Virus record (IMG/VR): IMGVR_UViG_3300020180_000093
Location: 1 to 29,519 of that record
Source of the DNA: a virus
Reading direction: 5' to 3' (one strand)
DNA length: 29,519 nt
Shown: in pieces, positions 21,743 to 29,485 of the stretch
Layout of the letters: each line of letters starts with the position of its first letter
Position numbering within the stretch: position 1 is the stretch's first letter
The notes under the pieces: model-generated
Databases searched by the model: none
What the model was told of the DNA's origin: nothing
What the model saw: only the letters and a program-made list of their open reading frames with translations
Position numbers and translations under genes: made by a program

Positions 21743-24654
21743 TCGGTGACCGCCTCCGGCGCGGGTTGCGAGTCGGGAATATCCGGCCATTCGCTGAGAC
21801 TGTCATAAGCAGCCTTCGCCCTGCCCCGCGTCGTGTATTCGAGAGGATTAAAGTTTACGGGTTCATCGGTGTCGTCAAGCTGGCAGTTACAGTTCCATTG
21901 GCCGCAAGCGTGACGATTTGAAACGCCGGAGCGTGGCGACCATCCCGACTTATTCCAATCATCCCGGGTTGCAATTTTACCATCCAAAAACGCACAGTCC
22001 GCACAATGTTGGATTGTGCCACCAAGGCGGAAGACTGATTTTTGACCCGGATTAGCGCGAGCCTTTCCTTCATCGTAAATGCGGTCAAGGCTTAGGTTTG
22101 CCCATAACTGCGCTCGTGTTCCTACTTCTGTTTCGGTTAAGCCAGAGGTATACATCTCCGCGCCAAGATTAGTGACACGACTACTTTGCTCACTTAACCA
22201 ATCACGGAACACCGCTACATCGTCGGTGGATAAACTCTCGCTGGTCATGCCGCCCGATTCTAAACCATCACGGAAAGCAATCAATCCGTAGCGTCTTAGT
22301 TCCGAGCGCATCCGAGACGCGAACTGGCGACGGTTAACCTCATTGTTTCGACCCGACTCGAAGAGTGCCACAAAGGTATCAATGAACTCGCTGCGGGTGG
22401 TCGTGTAGGCTTTGATAGTCGGGCGCGGGAGCAATGCCTCACGCAACTCAACATAAATATCCCACAGTTCCAGCCCCTTGCGAGCGGCCTCAAACACCGC
22501 ACTCATGGCGGGTTTGTCATTGGCTGCGTCTAGGCTGGCTTGAATGCTCTTGACCAATTCGGGCGGAATGATGTCCGTCCCGAATTTACGGACGTTGGAT
22601 TTACCTGCGCGTTTTATCTCAAACCGCTGCCACTTGAGCAGCTCATCAAGCACAATCGTAGACTTGGCGGTGATGTCTTCGACTGGCGCTGGTTCGTCGT
22701 CTGGTTCGGGCGTAGGGTCGTCCGGCTGTTCGCCAATCGGTAACTCCTGAATGATGGTGTCGTCTACACCGATCTGCAAGCTAACAGGGGATACGCTCAA
22801 CTTAGGATTAAACGGTACAGCGCGAGGCCGTTCTTTCGCTTTACCCATCGTGATATGTGGTACATAGTTGACCGGATTACTGTAGGTACTCATCTGTAAA
22901 CCGTCATCGACGCACAGATCATAAAGTGTTTCTTGCAGGTCGCGCAGATCGGGGTTACTGCCCTTCAAACGAAAATGAATCGCGTGACTGCCTAGACTGT
23001 CAAACGTCCTCAACGAACCGATAGGAAGACTTAACGTAGGTAGTTCAAGGGTTGCAAGTGTGCTTTGCAGCGCCTTAATTTGTTCATCTGTCGCAGCGGG
23101 GATATGCACGAGCGCGACATGAAAGGTGTCTGCCGCGTTCCATTCAACTTGTGCATCAGGAAGCAGAATTTTAACCTGCCCTTGCAGCGCGATCAAATCA
23201 GGGCTGTTTTTGAGAGAAAGCGTCAGATAGAGAGACTTGCCCGCTGGTGGCGTGACATCCTTGTCCGCTGTTGCTGGTGCAGGGAGTTGCGGTACAACGG
23301 GCGGCGCTTCTAATACAGGCTGTATAGGTGTAACGTCAATCGTTGGTGTAGCCGTTGCCAGCATCCCGGCGTGTGCTGCGTTCTGGATAATCTCAGGCGC
23401 ACGTTCTAAATCCTCAATCTGAACAATGATGGTGCCGGGCTTGAACACAAGAAAGTCACCACCGGGTAAAGGTTTATAGCCTTCTTTTTCGCGCCGCTCG
23501 TTGAGGGTGATAACCCCATCGTTGTACTGCACACTCAGGATGTCGGTCTTTTCTTTGGTGTTGTGGATCAATCCCAACACCTGCTCGGACTCGAAGCACA
23601 GTTCAGATGTAGGGTCGAGCCAAGGCATGACCACCGCATTGTAGAACATGGCGATTTCTTCCGCGTCGGGGATGGCGACCATCTCCCAAAAGTTCGCCGT
23701 CTGTGCATCCATCGTGGAGCCTGCGCTCAACGGGTCACTTACACCCCCTGCTCCCGCCATCGACATAGGCACACGAAACGCCGCGCATATTTTCTTGGCG
23801 GTGCTTTCTTCGTTGTCCTTCTGGCTCGTGGGTGGCTCTGCACCCATCTTGATGTACTCAAGCGCCCAGGGCAAGAGGATTGTGCTAAAGGCATTGTCTA
23901 CACCTTTAGTCTGTTCAGCGAATTGTGTTTGGATAAGTTGCGCTTGGTTTTCATCTACAACCGTGCCATCGCGTCCGACAATGATGCCGCCCGGCGTTGC
24001 GTCGTTTTTGTAAAAGGATTTGATAAAACGCTCGATGTTTCGGTCAATGTTGACCGACCCCAAAGCGACCATCAGCGGCGACTTGCCACGCATGTCGTCA
24101 GAGGGGCGCATCAGTTTATGATACGCAATGTCATCAAGACCGTAGAATACCATGCCGCCCCCGCCGCTGTAGTCGTAGCGGATGATCTCACCCATCATAA
24201 CGAAAGGCGCGGTTACGGCGGGATTCAACCAGCGCAGCCCACCGGGGATATGAGTATTTCCTATCTGCATTTTTTCAAGATAGACCTCACCCCAGATCAT
24301 CAGGCTTGCCATATGGTTGTAAATAATGTTTTGCTGCCACTGTAAATAGGCTTGGTCGAAGGCTTTTTGAAATGGCGAGTTAAGGATCGGCTCGCCCGTA
24401 TATTTATTTTTGATCGTCCGTTTGAAACGACTTACGGCCTGCGCTCGAATGTGGATGCAGACATCAGCCCAAACAACCGCTTCGGCGGCGCGAGCGAGAT
24501 CGTCCGGCGATAAGTCGAAGTCCTTAAGCTGCTGGCGTATGCGATAGCCACTTTCATAACCGCCGCGCGCTCGGCTGTTCTGTTTAGCCAACATTAACCC
24601 CGCAGTGATAAATGCGCGCGAGGCTTGTGTCTGGAGTCTTTGTAATGGTCCCAT
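21739..24654 (-). CDS. Portal fused to a 2H-phosphoesterase-like domain and a MuF-like C-terminus
   Basis: A 971-residue protein. Residues 1-420 are a portal (SPDDLARAAEAVVWADVCIH, GDFLVFKPGTIIV). A Pro/Ala/Val linker leads to 472-640, a 2H-phosphoesterase-like domain: TFHVALVHIP (H512; the Thr/Ser of HxT replaced by Ala 514) and YVPHITMGK (H600, T602 intact). Residues 665-930 resemble the MuF/phage-head-morphogenesis type, with a Cys-rich end (HCADC at 883-887, ACGQWNCNC with C917, C922, C924). The start at 24654 shares TAATG with the terminase stop; GGGAA lies upstream. The portal would form the DNA-entry ring. The MuF part usually sits inside the head. The 2H part suggests an RNA- or cyclic-nucleotide-related activity, which is inference. 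Confidence 0.8.
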   Translation of the reverse strand: MGPLQRLQTQASRAFITAGLMLAKQNSRARGGYESGYRIRQQLKDFDLSPDDLARAAEAVVWADVCIHIRAQAVSRFKRTIKNKYTGEPILNSPFQKAFDQAYLQWQQNIIYNHMASLMIWGEVYLEKMQIGNTHIPGGLRWLNPAVTAPFVMMGEIIRYDYSGGGGMVFYGLDDIAYHKLMRPSDDMRGKSPLMVALGSVNIDRNIERFIKSFYKNDATPGGIIVGRDGTVVDENQAQLIQTQFAEQTKGVDNAFSTILLPWALEYIKMGAEPPTSQKDNEESTAKKICAAFRVPMSMAGAGGVSDPLSAGSTMDAQTANFWEMVAIPDAEEIAMFYNAVVMPWLDPTSELCFESEQVLGLIHNTKEKTDILSVQYNDGVITLNERREKEGYKPLPGGDFLVFKPGTIIVQIEDLERAPEIIQNAAHAGMLATATPTIDVTPIQPVLEAPPVVPQLPAPATADKDVTPPAGKSLYLTLSLKNSPDLIALQGQVKILLPDAQVEWNAADTFHVALVHIPAATDEQIKALQSTLATLELPTLSLPIGSLRTFDSLGSHAIHFRLKGSNPDLRDLQETLYDLCVDDGLQMSTYSNPVNYVPHITMGKAKERPRAVPFNPKLSVSPVSLQIGVDDTIIQELPIGEQPDDPTPEPDDEPAPVEDITAKSTIVLDELLKWQRFEIKRAGKSNVRKFGTDIIPPELVKSIQASLDAANDKPAMSAVFEAARKGLELWDIYVELREALLPRPTIKAYTTTRSEFIDTFVALFESGRNNEVNRRQFASRMRSELRRYGLIAFRDGLESGGMTSESLSTDDVAVFRDWLSEQSSRVTNLGAEMYTSGLTETEVGTRAQLWANLSLDRIYDEGKARANPGQKSVFRLGGTIQHCADCAFLDGKIATRDDWNKSGWSPRSGVSNRHACGQWNCNCQLDDTDEPVNFNPLEYTTRGRAKAAYDSLSEWPDIPDSQPAPEAVTE

Positions 24655-26075
24655 TATCGTTTCCCTTGCCTCAGCACCGTAACACTCGCTACGGGTGCGG
24701 TATTCGCGCCATGCCACGCTAAGGCATTGGCTATAACAAAATCGTCGTGTTCGCCGTCTGGGGCGCTGTATTGCCACACGCCCGTAATCGTTTGCTTGGC
24801 GGTGAAGGCTTGCATCTCCCGGCGCTGGTCGGGAATGTTGAGCAGCTTCAAGTCGCCCATGTGCAGCGCTTCATGCAGCGCGCCCATGATCTGCGCTTTG
24901 CTGGATGCGCTGGTGGTAAACGCCTTCACCGAAGTCTTACATTCGGCGGCGCGCATCTCACTTTGAAGCGCCTCAATATTGGTGCTGCCCATACTGTTGC
25001 GTTCCGCGACCAACGTCACCACGTTCCAGCGTTTGAGTTTCGCCACGATCTGCCGCCGCATCTCTGCCCAAGGCAAGCGGTTAATCCGCAGCACATCGAC
25101 CTGCCGCATGGTGACCAGATCAATGACGGATAACACGGTGTAATCGACAGTCTGCGCGAAATCGAGTCCGGCGTAGTGGCGTCCGTCGCCGGGTTCGACA
25201 CCATTCGACGCGCTGAACACTCCGGTCAGGTCTCCAAAGTAACCACCGCCCGACAGCAGGAAACATGACCGCGCATTCTCAGGATAGGCTTGGAGAAAGC
25301 GATGCTTTAATTCGAGTTGCTTACTGCGTCGCCACTTGATCTGCTCCGGCGATAGGTTATAGAGGTCAATCACTTCTAATTCTTCGTCGGTGTACTCAAT
25401 GTCTTCGCCGCGCCTAAGCGATATGCAGTAGGCCGGATCGCTGAACCAAGGATAGAAATGCAGCGACCACGCGCTATCTCCATCCATAGCGCTCATACAA
25501 GCATTGTAAAACCAACCTTGTGCGCCGTTGGGCGTGGACTCCAGCACAATCCATGAGGGATTTCCGCCCTGCATGATGCCTTCCATCAATGACTCGGCAT
25601 CCTTCCAATAGGCGACCTCTGAACCGTGAATATGGGAGTAGGTGCCGCCGCGCCCGGTGTGGACGTTGCCAGCCGTGATGATGACCGCCTCGCTATCCAG
25701 ACCCGGATAGGTCGTCACGGTGGCGTTTGCATAGTGACGTTTGGGGCGAAAGCCAGTCGGGAGATTGTTGTAGAACCGGTCTTTCATGCGTCTCAGTTTT
25801 TGAGTGCTTTCATCGTCATGGGAGAGTGTCGCCGTCGTTGCCGTCCGGGTCGTCTCATATCGGAACATCTCACCCTGAATGGCGGTTGAAAATCCCAACT
25901 GTCGCGCCTTCAGGACCAGATCGCGCCGGGTGCGGTGGGCTAGGTAATGTCTTTGTGCGGCGTTGTGCCGAAACCTGACCAACTGTTTTTCTTTGTTCTG
26001 GACGTAAAGAAATGCCTCGGCAAAGAGCGACGCATCATTGGCGACTTCGACGGGTGTAGGCATGGCGCGAACCAT
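24654..26075 (-). CDS. Terminase large subunit
   Basis: A 473-residue packaging motor. ATPase: Walker A-like KARQLGFST (56-64), Walker B-like HIHGSEVAYW (148-157), and coupling motif LESTPNG (179-185). Nuclease (RNase H-type): GLDFAQ (D305), AERNSMG (E358), and EHDDF (D444/D445). This set is typical of a complete TerL, so DNA cutting and ATP-driven filling should both work. The start at 26075 overlaps the small-subunit stop by one base (TGATG) and is preferred to 26105, which lies 30 bases inside that gene. Next to the portal, as usual. Confidence 0.9.
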   Translation of the reverse strand: MVRAMPTPVEVANDASLFAEAFLYVQNKEKQLVRFRHNAAQRHYLAHRTRRDLVLKARQLGFSTAIQGEMFRYETTRTATTATLSHDDESTQKLRRMKDRFYNNLPTGFRPKRHYANATVTTYPGLDSEAVIITAGNVHTGRGGTYSHIHGSEVAYWKDAESLMEGIMQGGNPSWIVLESTPNGAQGWFYNACMSAMDGDSAWSLHFYPWFSDPAYCISLRRGEDIEYTDEELEVIDLYNLSPEQIKWRRSKQLELKHRFLQAYPENARSCFLLSGGGYFGDLTGVFSASNGVEPGDGRHYAGLDFAQTVDYTVLSVIDLVTMRQVDVLRINRLPWAEMRRQIVAKLKRWNVVTLVAERNSMGSTNIEALQSEMRAAECKTSVKAFTTSASSKAQIMGALHEALHMGDLKLLNIPDQRREMQAFTAKQTITGVWQYSAPDGEHDDFVIANALAWHGANTAPVASVTVLRQGKR

Positions 26076-26569
26076 CAGTCTTTGCCTCGCATCACATCTT
26101 CCCATGTCAGGCTAACATCGAATGACGTAGGCTCACCGAACTCCAGTCGCGTTTCCTTCATGATGGTTGCGGCTGCTTGAGCAAGGTCTTTGAGGTCTTT
26201 CATCGAAAGTTTGGCCACCTGTTCCTGCTGCGCGGTAATGACCTTGCCCAAGATCGATTGAAGCGCTCGGATAGTCACCTGACGCAGTTCGACAGCACGG
26301 GCGCGGTCTGTCTGGCGCTTCTGATCTTCGGCGGCGCGTCTTTCTTCCCGTACAAATTCGTCCCACGCTTCGGCGCGGGATTGCCAGTTCCATAGATCGG
26401 ATGTGTCACGCCAAGGTTTCGGGATGGCTTTAGCGGCTGGCTTGCCCAAGTCGCTGCGCTCGGCATTGTAGACAGCCTGCTTTGCTCGGTTCGACCCTAG
26501 CAGGCGATAACGTTCAAAGCGATCAAACCAGTTGCCCGGCTCGTCCGACTGCTGATCCCATAGGTTCAT
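26075..26569 (-). CDS. Terminase small subunit
   Basis: A 164-residue protein directly before TerL. The N-terminus (WFDRFERYRLLGSNRAKQAV, RDTSDLWNWQSRAEAWDEF) carries the helix-turn-helix-like sequence and W...RA.AWD stretch common to small subunits of this phage type. A charged helical region and an oligomerisation-like C-terminus follow. It would bind the packaging site and load TerL. The ATG overlaps the methyltransferase stop as ATGA, so the two are probably translated together. Confidence rests on motif and place. Confidence 0.75.
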   Translation of the reverse strand: MNLWDQQSDEPGNWFDRFERYRLLGSNRAKQAVYNAERSDLGKPAAKAIPKPWRDTSDLWNWQSRAEAWDEFVREERRAAEDQKRQTDRARAVELRQVTIRALQSILGKVITAQQEQVAKLSMKDLKDLAQAAATIMKETRLEFGEPTSFDVSLTWEDVMRGKD

Positions 26570-27888
26570 GAGCCGCGCTCCACTGTTAATCCCATGAGAG
26601 TCAAGCGTTCCAGTGTGCAGGCGACGTAGACGGGCGATAGCTCTACCCCACTACCCAACCGCCCCCGCGATTCACAAGCAACGATGGTTGTGCCTGTACC
26701 GCAGAAGGGGTCAAGCACACGCTCGCCCCGGTTGGTAAAGTTCGTGATGAGGTGCCCAGCTACATCAAGCGGCATGGTCGCGGCGTGTAGATCGGCAAAT
26801 TCGTTTTGACGCTGTGCCGGAGCAGCGAAGACATTATCGACAGTGCCGCGAAAGTCCTTTGTGCCAATGGCGCGTGTCGGGTATTTCGACTGGCTCAGGA
26901 CATGCACATACTCAAAGCCGGAATTAATGACCCGTTCCGCCATAGCAGGCTGTGCGTTGTCCTTCGACCAGATGAGGGTATCGGCGTAGTGCGCTTTGAA
27001 CGTGTAGAGATAGTCGATTAAGGCCAGCTTGTTACCAGCCAATGATTGAATGTTGATGAATAGCCATCGCGCATAGGGTATCGCCGACTGGGTGAAATCG
27101 ATCAGCAGCCGCAGGTAGTCATCGACGGATAACGCATCATCGCCGCCAGCGACATACTTAGTATTGTCGGTGTGGGTGTTTCCAGACAGGCTTTCACTCG
27201 ATCCGGCGTTATAAGGCGGACTGGTTAGGAGCATCGAAGCAATAGAGTTATCGACGGCTCGGCATACATCGTCAGATTGAGTCGCATCGCCGCAAACTAA
27301 TCGGTGAGTACCAGAAACGCTTTGACTTGCAATCAGCCACAGGTCACCGGGTTGCACATCATACTTAGCGACTAGCTCCTCACCGCGCATCGAAACGGCT
27401 GGCGCATCGCGTTTAGCTTCATCGGCGCTCATGTCATCGACCAATGCCCGAAGGTCGTTTAACGCGCTGTCGTCGAAGCCAACCGCCAGCCGCACATCGC
27501 CCACCATCGACTCCAGGTACTCTAGCAAGAGTCGATCATCCCGCACCGAAGACCGGGCGATTTCATTATCGGCAATCGCAAATGCGACGGCCTCAGACTC
27601 GGAGAGATGAGAGATGTCTACCGTGTCGATAGACCATGCACCGTTATCGACATGCACATTCTGCGGCGGGTAGCTGTGATCAAGGCCGGGGCGCGCCCCT
27701 TCTGACTGAATCAATCGAAGGGCTAAAACCGTGTGATTGTTGGCTCTAACATGCACATCACGCCAGATGCGCGGCGCATTGTTGAATCCAAAATGGCGAA
27801 TGCTTAACGCAATCGCTTCAACGTCACCCCTATTATAATTTTCCGGCCACACTATGAGGCCGTTTAGCATACATCTTGTCATCGGCAT
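26566..27888 (-). CDS. ParB-like/DNA methyltransferase fusion (beta class)
   Basis: A 440-residue protein. Residues 1-150 match the ParB/Sulfiredoxin-like domain often fused to phage methyltransferases (LNGLIVWPENYNRGDVEAIA, then the NNHTVLALRLIQ stretch). The catalytic half has motif IV TSPPYN (222-227) before motif I LDPFCGTGTT (392-401), the beta-class order. SPPY is more usual for N4-cytosine, though N6-adenine is possible. It would modify phage DNA, perhaps against host restriction, and lies directly before the terminase. The ATG at 27888 is preferred; ATG 27882 and TTG 27891 are in frame. A TTGACA promoter lies 50 bases upstream. Confidence 0.85.
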   Translation of the reverse strand: MPMTRCMLNGLIVWPENYNRGDVEAIALSIRHFGFNNAPRIWRDVHVRANNHTVLALRLIQSEGARPGLDHSYPPQNVHVDNGAWSIDTVDISHLSESEAVAFAIADNEIARSSVRDDRLLLEYLESMVGDVRLAVGFDDSALNDLRALVDDMSADEAKRDAPAVSMRGEELVAKYDVQPGDLWLIASQSVSGTHRLVCGDATQSDDVCRAVDNSIASMLLTSPPYNAGSSESLSGNTHTDNTKYVAGGDDALSVDDYLRLLIDFTQSAIPYARWLFINIQSLAGNKLALIDYLYTFKAHYADTLIWSKDNAQPAMAERVINSGFEYVHVLSQSKYPTRAIGTKDFRGTVDNVFAAPAQRQNEFADLHAATMPLDVAGHLITNFTNRGERVLDPFCGTGTTIVACESRGRLGSGVELSPVYVACTLERLTLMGLTVERGS

Positions 27889-27940
27889 CAACCGTCTTAA
27901 TTTTGTCTTACATCTATTTTAATAGAACAACCGTCCTAAT
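27889..27940. repeat. Direct repeat near the methyltransferase start
   Basis: CAACCGTCTTAAT (27889-27901) and CAACCGTCCTAAT (27928-27940) differ by one base, 39 bases apart. One covers the start region of the methyltransferase, the other its promoter spacer, so they may be binding sites of one regulator, possibly the methyltransferase's own N-terminal domain. Confidence 0.6.
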
Positions 27941-27945
27941 GTCAA
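27916..27945 (-). promoter_or_regulatory. Promoter of the methyltransferase-terminase operon
   Basis: Minus strand TTGACA (27945-27940), 18 bases, TAAAAT (27921-27916). The spacer holds GAACAACCGTCC (plus strand 27925-27936), one base off GAAC-N4-GTTC, so a repressor could sit between the boxes. Confidence 0.65.
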
Positions 27946-27989
27946 AGTATTGAGTAACCCCCCCACTTTTTGGGTGCTGTCAATGTGGG

Positions 27990-28010
27990 ACAACATTGTA
28001 TAATATAGAT
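27990..28010 (+). promoter_or_regulatory. Forward promoter-like repeat, copy 1
   Basis: Contains CAACATTGTATAATATAGAT with TATAAT at 27999-28004; a 21-base stretch is identical to 28236-28256. No strong -35 is visible. Downstream 28012-28235 has no gene but can fold: GGTGG (28027-28031) with CCACC, and CGACT with AGTCG, around 28045-28076. It may make a small RNA or be an orphan leader. I see nothing else in 27946-28235. Confidence 0.45.
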
Positions 28011-28235
28011 ACAACTAAATAGCGCGGTGGCACACCGTACAAGCGACGACTAGAAATCAGGGGAGGAGTCGCCACCCTACCCCCGACGCTGGTTTCGTTA
28101 AGACCAATAGAACACGACTAGAACATATCAACACTAAACAATTATAGAATACAACAGAACAGACCCTTAATCTACCCCTATCGCCCTACCCCATAACCAT
28201 GAAATGACCCGCGAACCTTTACGTATTTATGTTCA

Positions 28236-28256
28236 ACAACATTGTATAATATAGAT
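28236..28256 (+). promoter_or_regulatory. Forward promoter-like repeat, copy 2
   Basis: Second copy of the 21-base repeat, TATAAT at 28245-28250, about 75 bases before the start of the gene at 28332, which is preceded by AAGGAG. It likely drives that gene. The leader holds a possible short reading frame (28269-28322). Confidence 0.55.
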
Positions 28257-28268
28257 GTACTGCAAAGC

Positions 28269-28322
28269 ATGAGCGGTACGCCGGACGTGCGAAAAATCAT
28301 TCGCCCTGGCTCTCACACATAA
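28269..28322 (+). CDS. Possible leader peptide
   Basis: A 17-codon frame (ATG to TAA) in the leader of the next gene, reading MSGTPDVRKIIRPGSHT. Its stop lies inside the ribosome site region (TAAGGAG) of the gene at 28332, so its translation could open or block that site. Start signal weak; may be chance. Confidence 0.2.
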   Translation: MSGTPDVRKIIRPGSHT

Positions 28323-28331
28323 GGAGTCATC

Positions 28332-28889
28332 ATGCAAAACGAAAACGTCACCACATTTTTTAGCCGTCTCGGAATCAATGCCAGTGAGATAAGTCTCATG
28401 GCAGATAATGAGACAATTGAATTTGCCGCCACTTTGGGCGGGTTCGGCAAATTGCAAAGTATTCCGGCGAATACCTTGCAGTTAGTGACAATCAAGGGCA
28501 GCCGCGTTATTGGGCGCATTAGCCTAGCGGAATTGTCCAGTATTACGCCAGCCCGTGCGGAACGCGCCAAGCGGTCTTTTGATGGGAATATCGCCAGTAA
28601 AACGGTTTACGAAATTACTCCGAATACTGGCGATGTGAACATTTTGACGCTTGCAGAGATGGGCGGCGATGAAGGGTTCGCCATTATTAACGGCGAACAC
28701 TTTACACTGTTTACCGCGGCGGCCTCAGATTACTATCAAGTTGGTGAATTGAGTGACCCCGCCCGTGTCATTTATGCAGTGGAATACCTTGACCCGGAAA
28801 ACAAAAAACAAACTTTGAGCGCTTATGGTGTAACAAATTTGTTGCGCCGGATTCAAGCGCTCAAAGTGGCGATTACCCCTACTGAATAA
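28332..28889 (+). CDS. Hypothetical protein, first gene of the right-hand plus operon
   Basis: A 185-residue protein of mixed helix and strand (MADNETIEFAATLGGFGKLQ, FAIINGEHFTLFTAAASDYY). It has no motif I can name and no signal or membrane segment. AAGGAG lies six bases before the ATG, and the promoter-like repeat at 28236 lies 75 bases upstream; a strong terminator follows at 28908. It is therefore a single-gene transcript on the opposite strand to the structural block, the usual place for a regulatory, early or accessory function. Confidence 0.65.
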   Translation: MQNENVTTFFSRLGINASEISLMADNETIEFAATLGGFGKLQSIPANTLQLVTIKGSRVIGRISLAELSSITPARAERAKRSFDGNIASKTVYEITPNTGDVNILTLAEMGGDEGFAIINGEHFTLFTAAASDYYQVGELSDPARVIYAVEYLDPENKKQTLSAYGVTNLLRRIQALKVAITPTE

Positions 28890-28907
28890 TCCCCGCTAAT
28901 CCCCTAA

Positions 28908-28943
28908 CCTGAGGCTCCAACCAGAGCCTCAGGATTTTTATTG
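28908..28943 (+). terminator. Intrinsic terminator
   Basis: CCTGAGGCTC (28908-28917) pairs perfectly with GAGCCTCAGG (28924-28933) around CAACCA, followed by ATTTTTATT. It ends the single-gene unit at 28332-28889. Confidence 0.9.
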
Positions 28944-28953
28944 TATTGCGGTA

Positions 28954-28993
28954 GAACAAATGTTCCGACCATTTGAGCATAGAACATTTGTTT
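28954..28993. promoter_or_regulatory. Pair of LexA-box-like operators
   Basis: GAACAAATGTTC (28954-28965) is a perfect GAAC-N4-GTTC site, the Gram-positive LexA pattern. GAACATTTGTTT (28982-28993) is one base off and 28 bases away, on the same helix face within a base or two. Together with 2956, 19441, 21252 and 27925 they form a family. No -10/-35 sits between them, so their target promoter is unclear. Confidence 0.6.
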
Positions 28994-29101
28994 TTCGTCA
29001 AGGGTGGGGCGGCGTGTCCCTTAGTTCCCCTATGTGCCGTTAGCACCCTGCCGAAGATGGCAGTAGGTTTAACTTTTAAAGCGTCCCGATGAACCGCGGT
29101 A

Positions 29102-29131
29102 TTGACTTGTTAAAGAACTTAGATATATTAT
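29102..29131 (+). promoter_or_regulatory. Promoter of the small HTH gene
   Basis: TTGACT (29102-29107) with TATATT at 16 bases or TATTAT at 18 bases. An inverted copy of CATTGTATAATATA (29124-29137) overlaps the -10, so the repeat seen at 27990 and 28236 occurs a third time here. The gene therefore starts at 29179, not further upstream. Confidence 0.6.
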
Positions 29132-29178
29132 ACAATGATACACCTTATAAACAGCACCCAATAATGGGGGGGGTTCAA

Positions 29179-29400
29179 ATGTATACCACAAAACAAATGA
29201 CCGAGATGCTTCATATATCACGCCACACATTCTTAAATCATCTGGATAAATTGCCAGCGCCCGGCACGAAGGTCAATGATCGCTTACGCATCTTCACTGA
29301 TGAGGACATCGCAGCGAACCGCGCTTACTTCGATAGCCACGTTGACAGCCGGAATCGCGGCGGACGTGGCAAGAAACGCAAGATCAATCCAGCAAGCTAA
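29179..29400 (+). CDS. MerR/excisionase-type helix-turn-helix protein
   Basis: A 73-residue protein. MYTTKQMTEMLHISRHTFLN HLDKLPAPGT is the typical start of excisionase or MerR-like winged helices (YTTKQ...LGIS..T..N...K), and the end is basic (RGGRGKKRKINPAS) for DNA contact. The start at 29179 has eight G's then five bases before the ATG; the promoter at 29102-29131 lies upstream, so the longer frame from 29089 is rejected. Such proteins direct excision or regulate a lysogeny switch. No integrase is in the window. Confidence 0.65.
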   Translation: MYTTKQMTEMLHISRHTFLNHLDKLPAPGTKVNDRLRIFTDEDIAANRAYFDSHVDSRNRGGRGKKRKINPAS

Positions 29401-29456
29401 TTCGCGCTAAGAATTAAACGGCTATAACCGTGTTTCATATTAGCTCACCCGTTCTA

Positions 29457-29485
29457 TTGCGCTTAATCAACTGTTCAAGTATACT
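29457..29485 (+). promoter_or_regulatory. Promoter for a gene beyond the window
   Basis: TTGCGC (29457-29462), 17 bases, TATACT (29480-29485): a good sigma-70-type promoter reading out of the window. The ~55 bases before it (29401-29456) show nothing else. Confidence 0.6.

Noticed and set aside
23563-24345. 260-residue open frame on the plus strand
   Set aside because: Antisense to the portal, which has clear family features; the frame has Cys/His/Arg-rich shadow composition and no start signal.
28027-28110. tRNA-like or riboswitch-like fold
   Set aside because: Some stems exist, but no cloverleaf, anticodon arm or known riboswitch core could be drawn; kept only as a possible small RNA.
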